The translations under genes and the position numbers were made by a program. A model generated the notes under the pieces. That model was not told the origin of the DNA. It saw nothing but the letters and a program-made list of their open reading frames with translations, and did no database searches. This document shows positions 25,001 through 37,117 of a stretch of 64,000 bases of DNA, one piece after another (position 1 is the stretch's first letter; every line of letters begins with the position of its first letter). Source of the DNA: Membranipora membranacea (lineage: Eukaryota > Bryozoa > Gymnolaemata > Cheilostomatida > Membraniporidae); contig OU612073.1 of NCBI GenBank assembly GCA_914767715.1, forward strand, positions 17,174,001 through 17,238,000, given 5' to 3'.

Positions 25001-28000
25001 CTCAATATAAAGGGTAAATATATAAACCAATACTTAGCAATGAGTGACCGTTATCAGAAATTGGCCCGGGAAAAACTCCTCGTTTTTTCAGTCCGCTTCA
25101 TGGCTCATTTACCACAAAGTTTATGTTACACATTATGACAATACTCAAAATCACAAAATCAAACAAACAATAGCTTTTAGCTTTTCACAAACCTAAACAA
25201 ATAGGGGCATTTTAATCAGGGCAAGTCAGACTCTTCACCATATAACCATGCATCTTGCATCTTCAATTCAACTGATGTTCACTGATTTGTTTAAGGTACA
25301 GCTAGTAATGTTCAGGCGGGAACCAGAAAAGTGGAAGAGATTCTAGACTCTATACTCCAGTCAAAGCTCAATGTTCAGGAAGTTGTATATAAATTTGTGA
25401 GCATTCGTACATCCGGAGCATTCAGGTACACAAGTTACAATCATTGAATTAAAAGTTGAGCTAACTGGCCGTGGTGAATCTAGCCATATGAATACAACAA
25501 GTGTCCCAACAAAACAATGATTGCAGCTAACACGTCTTCACCTTGCAATTTAGGTAACTTGGTATGATGATGCCATGACTGTCTTCACCTGGAAAACTGA
25601 ATAATTTGACTTTATAATCTTGTACAATGACGATATGACATAGATTTTGATAAACATTGTTGATCTGTTTTGATGCTAGCTACTTGAATCAGGTTACTTT
25701 GGCACAGGAGAAGGTCTCAGTTTATTGTCCTCAGATAGAAGATGGATCCCAACTTATGTACCTGATGTCCACGCAACAGCATGCCCTCAAACGGGCTGCG
25801 AAACTGGTACACAAAGCAATTGTTGTTGAAAGTTTCACCCCAGGTAATCGATCGCACATTTTCTTATCAATGTGCAATATGTACCAGTTGGGTCGGATGC
25901 GCGCTTGTTGGAAGAAAAAATTATGATGTGACAAAAGTATTATAAAATACCTGATGCTGTCATGGAAACTCAGTCAAATCAAACTGAATATGACTCAAGT
26001 TATTTACCCTTATGTACCTATTCAAACACTGATTAACTTAAGTGGCATCCACCCAGCAATAACCAACGCCAAAAAAAACTAGATATGCATCTATATATAT
26101 TATTTTATTGCTATCTATATCTGAGATAATACAACTTTTAAAATATTTGATACAGGCACTGGTCTCAAGCACAACGACTGGAGAGCTGTTACCAAAACTC
26201 TTATCAAGGAGATAAAACAGACGAGGAAGCTTCCGTTGCACATCCTTGATTCAGATAGCACATCAAACACCGTAATCAATGAAGTTTAAAGAGATTGAAA
26301 ATTTCGGAACTGTTGACTCATGAGCAGGAGAATGACTTTTAAATGATTGGCAATAATTATTTAGTTCAAAGCCTGATGATAATTCCATATCATATGTGTT
26401 GAGATATGTGGTCAGAAACTGCTCCGACTTCACTGGAGATTGTATTAGGTTGAGCACTTGCTGAGTCTAGGTAGATATGCGGGTCTCGGCTCCAGTCTAG
26501 TAACATTTTATATGGATGGTGTATCATAACATGTCCTTTCTAAACAGAAAGCTAGTGTGAATCACGATAAGGGGCGGACCCATGAACAACCATTGGCCAG
26601 GTTGATTGACTTATTTTATTCATAGGGAAAACTGAAATGGGTGATAGATAAGTTGCGTATGTAAAACATTTGACCTCTGAGATATGATTGTGAGTTAATA
26701 TAATTGTGTACCATATATATTTGAATATTACGAGTCAACTTGAGCTTCTTTGAGCTGACATTCTTTAAAGTATCAGTCTGACCTTTCAGTAATGATGTGA
26801 CCTCAGTTGAGCCTCAAGGTGAAGGGTGGGGTTGAAGGATTGCATACGGCACTGTAAAAATAAGAGATACCGAAATCCTAAAGGAATTAATCTCTCTCTT
26901 TTGTTTTCTAGGCTATAATAGTAAGTGTTGAGGATGCCAGGGAGACAATTCATGCTATCTTGGCAGAGGCAGCAAATCTGGGCAGCAAAGCCAACTATGC
27001 AAGGCCACCTGTGGATATGCATGCTGCCCATCCACAAGCTTCTCCTTACCCTATGGAACATGTCACACCAATGCAGAGTACTAATGTCGACGGTGGTCAC
27101 ATGGCCACTGAGACAATCTTCCTTCAGACAAAGTATATAGAACTTATGCTCGCTGAGAGATTTATCGATGAACTCAAAGGACCCGAAAATGCAGACCTTG
27201 TTGCACAGTAAGTGATGGGCAATATACATCCAGTGTTTTTCATATTATATTTTACAGTTATTTGCTTTGAAATAAAACCTGTTAGTTATTCTCGTTTACT
27301 TTGAGAGTGAGTACATTCTATTATTAGCCACTATTGCATTTCTCTTGCATTCTTTAGCAAATCTTTGGCACTATGAACCTATTCCATTTAACAGCAAGGG
27401 CTGCAAGTCACGCTATTATATTCTAATGAGTATGACAATATTGCAGAGTTGATCGCAAGACTAAAAACCTGAATTTGAGCTCAGGAGAAGCTGGCAGGGT
27501 TAAAGCCGCTAAGAGAACAATGCTTCATAAGCTCAACAATCTCTGCAAAGTTACATATATGTATGACCCAGGTAAGTGTATATGAGCACTCTGTGCTAAA
27601 CTACTATCCTGAACCTAGTTTGAGCGCTCATACTGTTTCGGAGTGTGGGCACAAACTACAAAATCGGAAATCTTTCTCTCCTGGTCATGCAACTTAATAG
27701 TGATTAGTAAGATTTTCCAAAAATAGAATTATGTGAATAAGTGATGATTGTATGATACATATTATGAAATAATTCAAGCCTTGTCAACTGAGCAACAAAT
27801 GTTAGATTTTGCAAAGAATGCTTCTTAGAATGTTTTTTATAATTAGTCTTAAGAGCGCTACAAAAAGCTGTAGTTGAAATACTCACTAATCTCAGTTATT
27901 AAATCAAACTACCCATTTCAAAGTAAAACATTCAGTAACCCTATTATTAGGCCTCACCTTTAAATCTGTGTGTTTTTACTTTAAGCTAAAGGTGCATGGG

Positions 28001-29984
28001 TTCAACCAGACAAAGCAACCGGGAGCAATAACAGTAATCCTCTGCCACAACTGGACGGCAGCAAAGATTTGGATTCCATGGAGGAGGCAGCAGATTGGCT
28101 CAAGCTGCAGGTTCATGTCTTAGAATCATCAATATGCTCATCTTATGACATCGGAGGGATCATTGTCTCTGTGTGCAAACGCTCAATTCAGTGTATCCAG
28201 GCTGACGCCCTGATAGTAGCTGTCAAACCAGACCTTTACATGAACAACAGTGGAGTCGGCAGCTTGATGGAAGCTGAAGGTAAAGAAAAATATGGTTGAC
28301 CAGGAATTCTGTAAAAAATTTGATTAATTGATTAATTCGATTGAATTCTATTGAAATTGTCGTTTTCAAAATAGCACAGCATTCTTCAAAAAACGAATTC
28401 TTGCAGTGAACATCCAAAATGCTTATAGATTGTCAACGATGTTATGTAAAGATCGGCTAGCTTGCCAGCAATTATATTTGTCAGGATTGATTTGAAATTT
28501 TTTTGCCTTGTTAGTTTATTGTGACTGTGTGACCCCATTATGACCTGTTTATTTAACTTCGCTGATTCATTTCAACTAAACAGATGCCACGATCACCCTC
28601 ACAGACTTGAGTTATGCATCTTGGGCTCAACAAACTAGAAGTATTTTAATTCACAATTGTACAAGTTTGGTTAAATTTTAGATCGCTCAGCACAGCAAGA
28701 CTTAACTGATATTAAGAAACACAGGTTTACTCCTGCGGTCGGCAGTACCATTGAGACGGCAAGTAAATCCTCGAATACCCTGTTTGATCGATTCATCGTC
28801 CTAGTGGTGGATACGGGAGATAAGGGGTCACTTGAGAGAGGCTTTGCAGAGGCCTTGTGAGCTGCTGATAGGATGAAGCTAAGGAGTGTAGTATGTAACC
28901 TGGTCGGTTCAGATATGTAAGTTACGAAGCATTTTTATTTGTGTATGATATAGCTAGCCTTATAACAATCAAAACCAAACTGGGTGGATTCAGAACCATG
29001 TCCCCCACTCGGTTATGCGAATGTCTGGTAGGAAAATAACCTTCAACTAACATTTGGGGGGGGGGGGAATTGTAATTAGTCTGTACTGGTCCTATACGCA
29101 AGATTTTACGTTCAGACCAACCACATAGGGTATTGCACAACCCAATTATCAGTTAATAAAAACGAAATGGGGGAAATGTATCTCTCAGGACAATGTCGTA
29201 GGGAGAATGCATATTTTGAGCAATCCTTTCAGGCTATGATGATGTCCTATAGCCTGCATCCACTATTAATTTATTACCAAGCCAACAAATTCTCTCAAAT
29301 TTAAAATCTTTTGAAAAACTTGTGTTAAAGTTGCAGCTTTTTAACATTATGTGTTGCTTTTTAGTTAGGAAAAGTATTCTTTATTTTTCAAACATAGGAG
29401 GCGATTTGTCAAAGAGATTGAGTCTGCAGAGACGATAACAAGATGTATAGATAATCACACACGCAATGAAAAGACAACACTGCAACATATCTTCATTTGT
29501 GAGACTAATGACCATAAAATTGCCTCAGTTACATCAGAGCTCCACAAACGAGGAACTGCAGTCCAGCCTCCCCAACAAGCTACAAGTATGTAGATTTCAA
29601 CTTTTCAGTGAGGTCTGGTCATTATCTTTAATATGAGCTGCCACTCATTGCTTTATTGACATCAATAACTCAACATTTCAACTTATTCGGATAGCCAAGA
29701 AGGATTTATTAACAGCTGGTAGATGATAAGCTGGACGGCTATTCAAATCGTATTATGATGTGGCAAAAGCTACATTTCAGACGCTGTTGGGTTTTTTGAT
29801 GGAAGTGGAGCGTCATACTGTTTGGTCTAAGTGTAGTCCTTGTTACTAGACCTTGTCTTTAGTTTTATTTTACTTTTCAGGTTCTATGAAGAAGCTGATG
29901 TCGGCATGTTCCTTTACTGATACTGACATGCAGACATTCCTGTCAAGACTTGGAGGTCAAGGGCAGGATGGGCAGGCAGGGTAA
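14611..29984 (+). CDS. PARP14-like RRM/KH/macro-domain protein, copy A (nonsense codon near end)
   Basis: Exons: 14611-15036, 15372-15465, 15692-16042, 16266-16481, 19016-19270, 19632-19790, 20200-20473, 21517-21795, 22076-22303, 22532-22770, 22992-23146, 23331-23592, 24176-24339, 24925-25013, 25296-25425, 25680-25843, 26156-26271, 26912-27207, 27447-27571, 27986-28279, 28682-28916, 29398-29585, 29881-29984; about 1,600 codons. The N-terminus is Pro/Gly/Tyr-rich with GPPPQREY repeats, two PPPYQ motifs and six GGAR repeats. RRM-like folds follow (CTIFIKVMNIEFDYD; VLKYFCMRYGG; SLKVVVNELFP), then KH-like segments (LLIQLRQDFPETRIDCHF; QLMYLMSTQQHALKRAA) and a macro-like domain. The protein ends DGQAG-stop with no WWE or ART domain. 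This resembles the front and middle of PARP14, an interferon-linked ADP-ribosylation factor (family knowledge). Copy A has TGA at 28858-28860 in the macro domain where copy B has AGA. Frame breaks in exons 7 and 12 are shared with copy B. Confidence 0.7.
15213..15232. repeat. Poly-G tract in intron 1 of copy A
   Basis: An uninterrupted G run of about 18-20 nt follows 'tagat'. The matching tract in copy B (about 40482-40491) is roughly half as long. Similar G runs occur at 29056-29067, 57111-57119 and 60404-60414, with different lengths between copies. Confidence 0.9.
16513..16793. repeat. Direct repeat next to foldback element, offset 181 bp
   Basis: The segment starting 'tgtgcattaactcaag' at 16513 is repeated from 16694. 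It includes 'ggcttatgagctttttagac' and 'tctttgtt'. The first unit runs into the hairpin at 16607-16649. Between the units lies a stray copy of the foldback terminus (ATAAGGGGACTTAGTAT, about 16676). Copy B has only one unit. Confidence 0.85.
16607..16649. repeat. Perfect 20-bp-arm hairpin, loop TCC
   Basis: TTGAATGTTACTTTGTTTGC (16607-16626), TCC, and its exact reverse complement (16630-16649). In copy B the same hairpin at 41757-41799 has loop GGA, the reverse complement of TCC. Confidence 0.95.
16804..18692. mobile_element. Foldback element with about 560-bp terminal inverted repeats
   Basis: Left arm about 16804-17362 and right arm about 18124-18692 are inverted copies from ATAAGGGGAC at the tip to 'gcttgctgcct' at the inner end. 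Both sides are flanked by TCCTTTT (16797-16803 and 18693-18699), a possible 7-bp target duplication. The core of about 760 bp has no coding potential that I recognise. Part of it (17637-17760) recurs at about 35775-35890. The element sits in the intron between exons 4 and 5. In copy B the corresponding element is rearranged. Confidence 0.8.
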
Positions 29985-30480
29985 TCACTGCACACACAAT
30001 ATATTACACCTCAACACAGGACAAGAGGATAACCTTTGTAATCAGTGTTTTGCCTAAAGCGAGCACGGCTAAAATTGATTTCTACTCAAATTAACTGTGA
30101 TTTTGCATACACCATATGTATGTCAACAGTCTCACGCCGTAAATTTATTGAATTCTACTAAGGTGTGAGCCTGAAACCCTAACTTATATGTAGCGGCCTT
30201 ATGAATACTGGACATGGCACCATTAAGTCATCCACATAAGCTAGATCTCCATATAGGAACTACTAACAAATTTACTCTTTGTCTGAAGATAAAGTCACAC
30301 ATGCACGAAAATTCCTTCAATAAAAATTCTGCTCCAGCGGGCAAGGCATATGGTCCCTACCCCACAAAGGCCACCAAAACTCCCAGAGCCCATGAAATAG
30401 GATGGTCGAAAACCTATTATAAAATATTCCATTTCAAATTCAGTAGAAACACTTTCATTTGTGAGCATTGTTTCACAGAA
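27208..30480 (+). repeat. Macro-cassette tandem unit A1 (3.3 kb)
   Basis: The segment starting at the donor of exon 18 (gtaagtgatgggcaatatac) and running through exons 19-23 and about 500 bp of 3' flank is repeated head to tail from about 30490. Copy B shows the same with two full units (55262-58540 and 58546-61838). The internal duplication therefore predates the large block duplication. Confidence 0.9.
27986..29585 (+). CDS. Degenerate macro domain exons 20-22 of copy A
   Basis: Seen: SIQCIQADALIVAVKPDLYM, then NSGVGSLMEAEG, FTPAVGSTIETA, FDRFIVLVVDTGDKGSLE, MKLRSVVCNLVGSD, RRFVKEIES and LQHIFICETND. This follows the macro-domain order (ADAIVNAAN, GGGV loop, G-x-ViTxxG, iiH, SIAFPALGTG, vvfD). 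The ADA aspartate is kept. The NAAN asparagine, the triple-glycine loop and the GTG phosphate loop are replaced (AVKP, NSGVG, VGSD). Canonical ADP-ribose binding or hydrolysis is doubtful. Stop TGA at 28858-28860 interrupts exon 21 in this copy. Confidence 0.6.
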
Positions 30481-30730
30481 TAAGAGCTATATGAGTGACG
30501 GGCAATATACATCCAAGTGTTTTTCATATTATATTTTACAATTATTCGCTTTGAAATAAAACCTGTTAGTTATTCTCGTTTACTTTGAGAGTGAGTACAT
30601 TCTATTATTAGCCACTATTGCATTTCTCTCACATTCTTTAGCGAATCTTTGGCACTATGAACCTATTCCATTTAACAGCAAGGGCTGCAAGTCACGCTAT
30701 CATATTCTAATGAGTATGACAATATTGCAG

Positions 30731-32055
30731 AGTTGATCGCAAGACTAAAAACCTGATCTTGAGCTCAGGAGAAGCTAGCAGGGTTAAAGCCGCTAAGAGA
30801 ACAATGCTTCATAAGCCCAACAATCTCGGCAAAGTCACATATATGGGTGACCCAGGTAAGTGTATATGAGCACTCTGTGCTAAACTACTATCCTGAACCT
30901 AGTTTAAGCGCTCATGCTGTTTCGGAATGTGGGCACAAACTGCAAAATCGGAAATCTTTGTCTCCTGGTCATGCAACAAATAGTAATTAGTCAGATTTTC
31001 CACAAATAGAAATATGTGAATAAGTGATGATTGCATGATACATATTATTATGAAATAATTCAAGCCTTTGGAGAGAACTTGTCAACTGTGCAATAAATGT
31101 AGATTTTGCAAAGAATGCTTCTTAGAATGGTTTTTATAATTAGTCTTAAGAGTGCTACAAAAAGCTGTAGTTGAAATACTCACTGATCTCAGTTATTAAA
31201 TCAAACTACCCATTTCAAAGTAAAACATTCAGTAACCGTATTATTAGGCCTCACCTTTAAATCTGTGTGTTTTTACTTTAAGCTAAAGGTGCATGGGTTC
31301 AACCAGACAAAGCAACCGGGAGCAACATCAGTAATCCTCTGCCACATCTGGGCGGCAGCAAAGATTTGGATTCCATGAAAGAGGCTGCTGAAGGGCTCAA
31401 GCTGCAGGTTGATGTCTTAGAATCATCAATATGCTCATCTTATGACATCGGAGGGATCATTGTCTCTGTGTGCAAACATTCAATTCAGTGTATCCAGGCT
31501 GACGCCCTGATAGTAGCTGTCAAACCAGACCTTTACATGAAAAACAGTAAAGTCGGTAGCTTGATGGAAGCTGAAGGTAAAGAAAAATATGGTTGACAAG
31601 GAATTCTGTAAAAAATTTGATTAATTGATTGAATTCTATTGAAATTGTTGTTTTCAAAATAGCACAGCATTCTTCAAAAAAGGAATTCTTGCAGTGATCA
31701 TCAAAAACGTTTATAGATTGTCAACGATGCTATGTAAAGATCGGCTAGCTTGCTAGCAATTATATTTGTCAGAATTGATTGTAAATTTTCTGGCCTTGTT
31801 AGTTTATTGTGACTGTGTGACCCCATTATAACCTCTCTATTTCACTTCGCTGACTCATTTCAACTAAACAGATGCCACGATCACCCTCACAGATTTGAGT
31901 TATGCATCTTGGGCTCAACAAACTAGAAGTATTTTAATTCACAATTGTACAAGTGTGGTTAAATTTTAGATCGCTCAGCACAGCAAGACTTAACTGATAT
32001 TAAGGAAAAAGGGTTTACTCCTGCGGTAGGCAGTACCATTGAGACGGCAAGTAAA
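30731..32055 (+). pseudogene. Truncated extra macro cassette (A2)
   Basis: Second copy of exons 19 (30731-30855), 20 (31283-31576) and the first 76 nt of 21 (31980-32055), all with intact splice signals and open frames. Differences such as KEKGFTP for KKHRFTP and MKNSKVG for MNNSGVG are shared with the cassette at 58783-61338. Homology stops at 32055 in mid exon, at the edge of the block duplication, so it cannot encode a whole macro domain. Confidence 0.85.
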
Positions 32056-32955
32056 AATTCTGACAGTTCACTGCTGGCAGAGTTCATATGAGATTACTTT
32101 ATAATACTGAATGCAGTTTTTCGGCAGTTTGATGATTTTATTACTGAACTACATCCTGGGGCAAATGCCCCAGGCAACTGATAAATTGCAACGCCAAGTT
32201 GTAACTGTCACACGTAATTCCCGATCGTAACTCCTAATTGTAACTGATTCTTCAAAGCAAAAACCACTGTTCTTTATACTGACCTGTATAAATAGGTCGT
32301 AAAAATAGAAACGGGTGGGATGATACGTCATTATTTTGATGGCCAACCTCCGCATTTAGATGGTAATTAAATGTGCAAAAAATGGAAGTAAATGCGGAAG
32401 AGTATAACAATTAATCAGATTAGGACCATGGCAACCATGACAGTGCAATATAGGCATGTCACATACAGTGTATGTGACACGAGCATATGTACCATAGACA
32501 AGAAATTACTAAGAAAAGTTTTTAATGTTGCTAAGAATTTTAGGCTTGACGTAGGCGACCTCGATATTATTGTGCTGTTTTGCTGATGAGCATCACATCA
32601 TACAAAATTTGCTAGAGCGATGCCCTCAAATGCAAGTTCCATACATCAGTAGCAAGCTCCTTTAATGACAAAGTATATGCATCCTCTTCTCGCAACATTT
32701 CATGTTTGTGATGGCAAGTAAATCAATAAAAACCTAGAGCATTTCTTGTAAACATAAAAAATAATCGTAAATAATTTAGATTTGATCCAGGTGAACCAAT
32801 TCATATGGACTAACCAAGGCCATCGCCACAGGTGAAAATGAATCCCCATGATGTAAAAATGTCTTTGTATACATATTGATTTAAAGGCTGACAAATCGAG
32901 CCGCCAGGGTAGAAAGGCATAATATAATTTGTGTAATGTGATGCTATTGAAATCA
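32056..32955. other. Junction sequence, no recognised gene
   Basis: Unique AT-rich DNA directly after the block A breakpoint. The only structure I see is a short palindrome at 32458-32478 (GTCACATAC, AGT, GTATGTGAC). Confidence 0.5.
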
Positions 32956-33910
32956 TTGCCTGGATTTATCCAGTTCACCTGCAAAATGACTTTTTTGACA
33001 TTCCTTAAATTCAAATTTCTATTTAGCCATAATAATCTATTTGCAAAACACTGGGATTGGCAGTGCAATAAGAGCATAGCTTATCACAAATGAAATCAAA
33101 TACCCACAACAAATACCACACATTCTTCTGACGCAAAAGTTTGATGTTGCCTGGATTTATCCGGTTCACCCGCAAAATGACTTTTTTAACATTCCTAAAA
33201 TTCAAATTTCTATTTAACCATAGTAGTCTATTTGCAAATCACTGGGATTGGCAGTGCAATAAGACCATAGCTTATCACAAATGAAATCAAATACCCACAA
33301 CAAATACCACACATTATTCTCACGCAAAAGTTTGATGTTGCCTGGATTTATCCGGTTCACCCGCAAAATGACTTTTTTAACATTCCTAAAATTCAAATTT
33401 CTATTTAACCATAGTAGTCTATTTGCAAATCACTGGGATTGGCAGTGCAATAAGACCATAGCTTATCACAAATGAAATCAAATACCCACAACAAATACCA
33501 CACATTATTCTCACGCAAAAGTTTGATGTTGCCTGGATTTATCCGGTTCACCCGCAAAATGACTTTTTTAACATTCCTAAAATTCAAATTTCTATTTAGC
33601 CATAATAATCTATTTGCAAATCACTGGGATTGGCAGTGCAATAAGACCATAGCTTATCACAAATGAAATCAAATACCCACAACAAATACCACACATTATT
33701 CTCATGCAAAAGTTTGATGTTGCCTGGATTTATCCGGTTCACCCGCAAAATCACTTATTTAACATTCCTAAAATTCAAATTTCTATTTAGCCATAATAAT
33801 CTATTTTGCAAATCACTGGGATTGGCAGTGCAGTAAGAGCATAGCTTATCACAAATGAAATCAAATACCCACAACAAATACCACACATAATTCTCATGCA
33901 AAAGTTTGAT
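32956..33910. repeat. 191-bp satellite, five units
   Basis: Units start with 'ttgcctggatttatcc' at 32956, 33147, 33338, 33529 and 33720, exactly 191 bp apart; units 2-4 are almost identical. A diverged relative lies at about 34480-34690 ('gagcatagcttatcacaa'). The repeated 60-64-residue open frames on both strands are a by-product of the repeat. Confidence 0.95.
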
Positions 33911-34982
33911 GTTATCTTTATTATTCATCTCTGCCAAAAATAGCGATGCAAGCAAGGTGATCTAGAATAGAGTACACAACAAGAGGCATACGCAATAAAT
34001 AAAGAAAGGGACTTCAACAACAAGCAAACAAATCCTGAGCTGCTGTCAGCAACCATCAGAAAACACCACTTGAACAAATTGACAATGCAGTTGCAAATTC
34101 CTTGTCACCAATGAATTCATTATTTCAATGGGCTGTCACAACTATCCACACCAAAAAATAATTTAGATACGATCACTTTGGATATTATTAGTATTGCCCG
34201 AGAACATGGCTTCTCAATATTAAGACGCTGCCAAGCTGAAAGTCAATCTATCAGCTATTAAACAAGCAGATAAGACTTTCCTGGGAAAGCGCATTATTTT
34301 GCCACCTTCCAATGATATAAATGTCCAACTATCTGCTTAAAACATCAAGCAGTGTTGACCCTGTGATCAAATATGCATGTCATCTCAGTCTGAACCGAGA
34401 TGCTTTGACAGAAAGGCAAGTTGGGGTGTAATGTGTTGATATTCAAATTAAAGACTAGATTCATTCAATCATGTTCATGTTCAATCAAGTTCATTACAAG
34501 CTACATTTTAAAAGCATTCTCAAATGCAAATTGGAATTTAGCCATATCAATTTCACATAAATGACTTGAATAGGCAGCGCAGTGAGAGCATAGCTTATCA
34601 CAACTAGAATCTAATACCTGATCATTCATTAATAATATGACATAAATTATTGTAAGGCAACATTTAGCATCGTTTATATATTTTTCATCTCTGCCAACGA
34701 GCAAAATCTGAGATTTTAGCTCACATTCTAAAATCCCCTGAGAAGCCTGAGTTGAACCCAAAAATCTGAGTAACTCGGGCTTAACCTGAGTGGTTGAGAG
34801 CCTCCCAGTTTATAGGGGTATTTCCCACCTCCTCCCTATCTCCCTTTTTCCTCCCTTTTTTAAGCTTTCTTCACCCAGAAGACTTTTCAAGCTTCTCGTT
34901 GCAAGAAAAACTATGTTCTCCTACCCCCACAGTACAAATACCTAGATATAATTGCCTATTAACATACCATCTCTCCTCCTAG
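33911..34982. other. Junction sequence with diverged satellite unit
   Basis: Apart from the diverged 191-bp-type unit at about 34480-34690 nothing is recognisable. A pyrimidine-rich stretch occupies about 34815-34985. Confidence 0.5.
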
Positions 34983-35160
34983 TTTTGGCTTAAAACAAAT
35001 GACAACAACGGCCAAATTACACCTTCACTGCGGGACGCGCAGAGTGGTACTCCGGGTCGGGAGTTCGTCCGCGGAGACCTCCTGATTTCTTGGTCTACCA
35101 ACTTGTCATGTATGGGTAATATTGTCTGTGATATGTAATAAATCAATCAAATCAATCAGG
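34983..35160 (+). mobile_element. Possible non-LTR retroelement 3' tail
   Basis: A GC-richer segment (about 35025-35100) ends in 'gtaataaatcaatcaaatcaatcagg' type AATC microrepeats at 35138-35158. Short AATC-type tails without poly(A) are typical of CR1/L2-like LINE ends and their SINE partners. No protein-coding part is present. Confidence 0.35.
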
Positions 35161-37043
35161 TGAAGACCAGAGAAGGCAGGGGAGGGATTTTGTTTTGCAG
35201 CTTAATTTGAGTTAGAAATTTTACAAATGCAGGCACCAATAGCTCCTCGGCCATATGCCATCAACAGCTTGATTAGTTGGGTATCCAGATGAATCCCAGT
35301 ATGAAAGATTTTTACTATGGTATCTACTGTCATGAGGATATTGCTCACTGTGTTAATGGCTGTGATGCCATACAGACAGCAAAGAGTTACAGGGGCCTTA
35401 GCCCATGATAATATTCAAAATTGTATTGTGCTAACCTAAATTATTAGCCATCCTTTTGTAAGCCTCTATAAATAAATAAATAAGCAATCACTACTAGTAT
35501 GCCTACCTATGAGAGCACTACATAGTAAATCATTTCAGTGTATGACTAAACAGAGAGACATTGCGACAACACAAACCATCACAAACCAACACAATTATGA
35601 GATTATGTTGACTTAATCTTGTCACCAAACAATAGCTCATGCGCCTGTTTTTAAAAAAACAACTTTAATTAGCCACACAATTACATATTTTATTATGGAT
35701 AGCACACATGATAACACTCTATGAGAAGAATGCCCGTGTGTACAGCCTCTGCTTACAATTGATGTTGTACTCCAGTGGCGGCCTACCAAAAATGTGGCTA
35801 GAAATGCAACTTCATTTACGAAATTGGATGGATAAATTCTAAGAGTGGAATCTAGGGTAGTTTTTTGAGGTTGCTGGTTGGGTAATGATATATGGGGAAT
35901 GAAACTCAGTGTATGTCCTGAAAATCTGAGGTCTGTACCTTATGCAGGCCACAAAAGAAGCTTTCTCTAAAGCATCACAAATCAGTAAAACAATGTGTAG
36001 GCACATTCTCTTTTTAGCAGCAGCATGGCTTCAAATGGTCTGACAGCACAAATTTTTATATCATTGGATTGCTCATCTCTTGAGGAACACAGTGGTCATT
36101 TTCTTTAGTAAACAAGGAAAACATCTGCCAACATATCGAGAGCTTTAGTGAAAACAGTTAAAAAATGATATAAATCGCCGCCCTGCTGCCGGCATATGTA
36201 TGTAATTATTCTACTTTCATGGGGGGCAAAGCAATACACATTTTTCGAGTATATCCTGAAAATCTGAGGTCTGTAGCTCAATAATTGCTTATGCCAGCTA
36301 CAAAAGAAGCTTTCTCTAAAGCATCACAAAACAGTAAAATAATGTGTAGGCACATTTTCTTTTGAGCAGCAGCATGGCTTTAAATGGTCTGACAGCAAAA
36401 TTTTTTATATCATTGGATTGTTCATATCCTGAGGAACATAGTGGTCATTTTCTTTAGTAAAAAAAGAAAACATCTGCCAACATATCGAGAGCTTTAGTAA
36501 AAACAGTTAAAAAATGATATGAATCGCTGCCCTACTGCCGGCATATGTATGTAATTATTCTACTTTCATGGGGGGCAAAGCAATACACATTTTGCGAGTA
36601 TGTCCTGAAAATCTGAGGTCTGTAGCTCAATAATTGCTTATGCCAGCTACAATAGAAGCTTTCTATAAAGCATCACAAATCAGTAAAATAATGTGTAGCC
36701 ACATTTTCTTTAGAGCAGCAGAATGGCTTCAAAAGGTTTGACAGCACATTTTTATATAATTGGATTGCTCATCTCCCAGGAACATTGTGTTTTTTTTAGT
36801 AAACAAGGAAAATATCTGCCAACAAATCAAGAGCTTTAGTGAAAACAGTTTAAAATTGATATAAATTGTTGCCCTGCTGCCGGCATATGTATGCAACTCT
36901 TCCATTTTTATGGCGGGCATTTTTTGAGTATGATCTGAAAATCTGAGGTCTGTAGCTCGATAAATTATTTGGCCAGCAACAAAAGAAGATTTCTCTTTAC
37001 GATCATTATGATTTATAGCCATATTGAGAGTATAAAAAAATTA

Positions 37044-37117
37044 CCCCAGACTGGGGTCAAACCCAGAACTCTGCGTTTACAAAATGGGGGATTTTCCACT
37101 GAATTACACAGACTTCA
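37044..37117 (-). pseudogene. tRNA-like sequence (SINE head or tRNA pseudogene), Thr(TGT)-like
   Basis: On the minus strand TAATTCAGTGG (A-box-like) is followed at tRNA-like spacing by TTTTGTAAACGCAGAG (anticodon-like TGT) and CTGGGTTTGACCCCAG (T arm/B box with a shortened loop). The acceptor ends do not pair and the anticodon stem is poor, so a working tRNA is unlikely. Confidence 0.45.

Larger units (their letters stand above)
8666..32055. repeat. Segmental tandem duplication, left copy (block A)
   Basis: Collinear with block B (38423-60117 and beyond). Homology begins near 'aaggcaca' in a USP intron (8666 and 38423) and ends inside a macro-domain exon at 'gacggcaagtaaa' (32055 and 60117). 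The block holds the last two USP exons, the whole PARP14-like gene and part of an extra macro cassette. Large copy-specific differences are the 4.26-kb element at 9969-14226 (A only), the full foldback element at 16804-18692 (rearranged in B) and the 3.5-kb element at 44334-47851 (B only). Confidence 0.95.

Noticed and set aside
30214-30483. 89-codon open frame, identical at 58266-58535
   Set aside because: It lies after the TAA of exon 23, has no splice link, and the third copy (about 61568) is frameshifted. The identity reflects recent duplication, not selection.
33023-33587. Repeated 60-residue minus-strand frames at 191-bp spacing
   Set aside because: They are the same satellite unit translated repeatedly.
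32956-33910. CRISPR-like array
   Set aside because: Whole 191-bp units repeat without unique spacers, in a eukaryotic genome.
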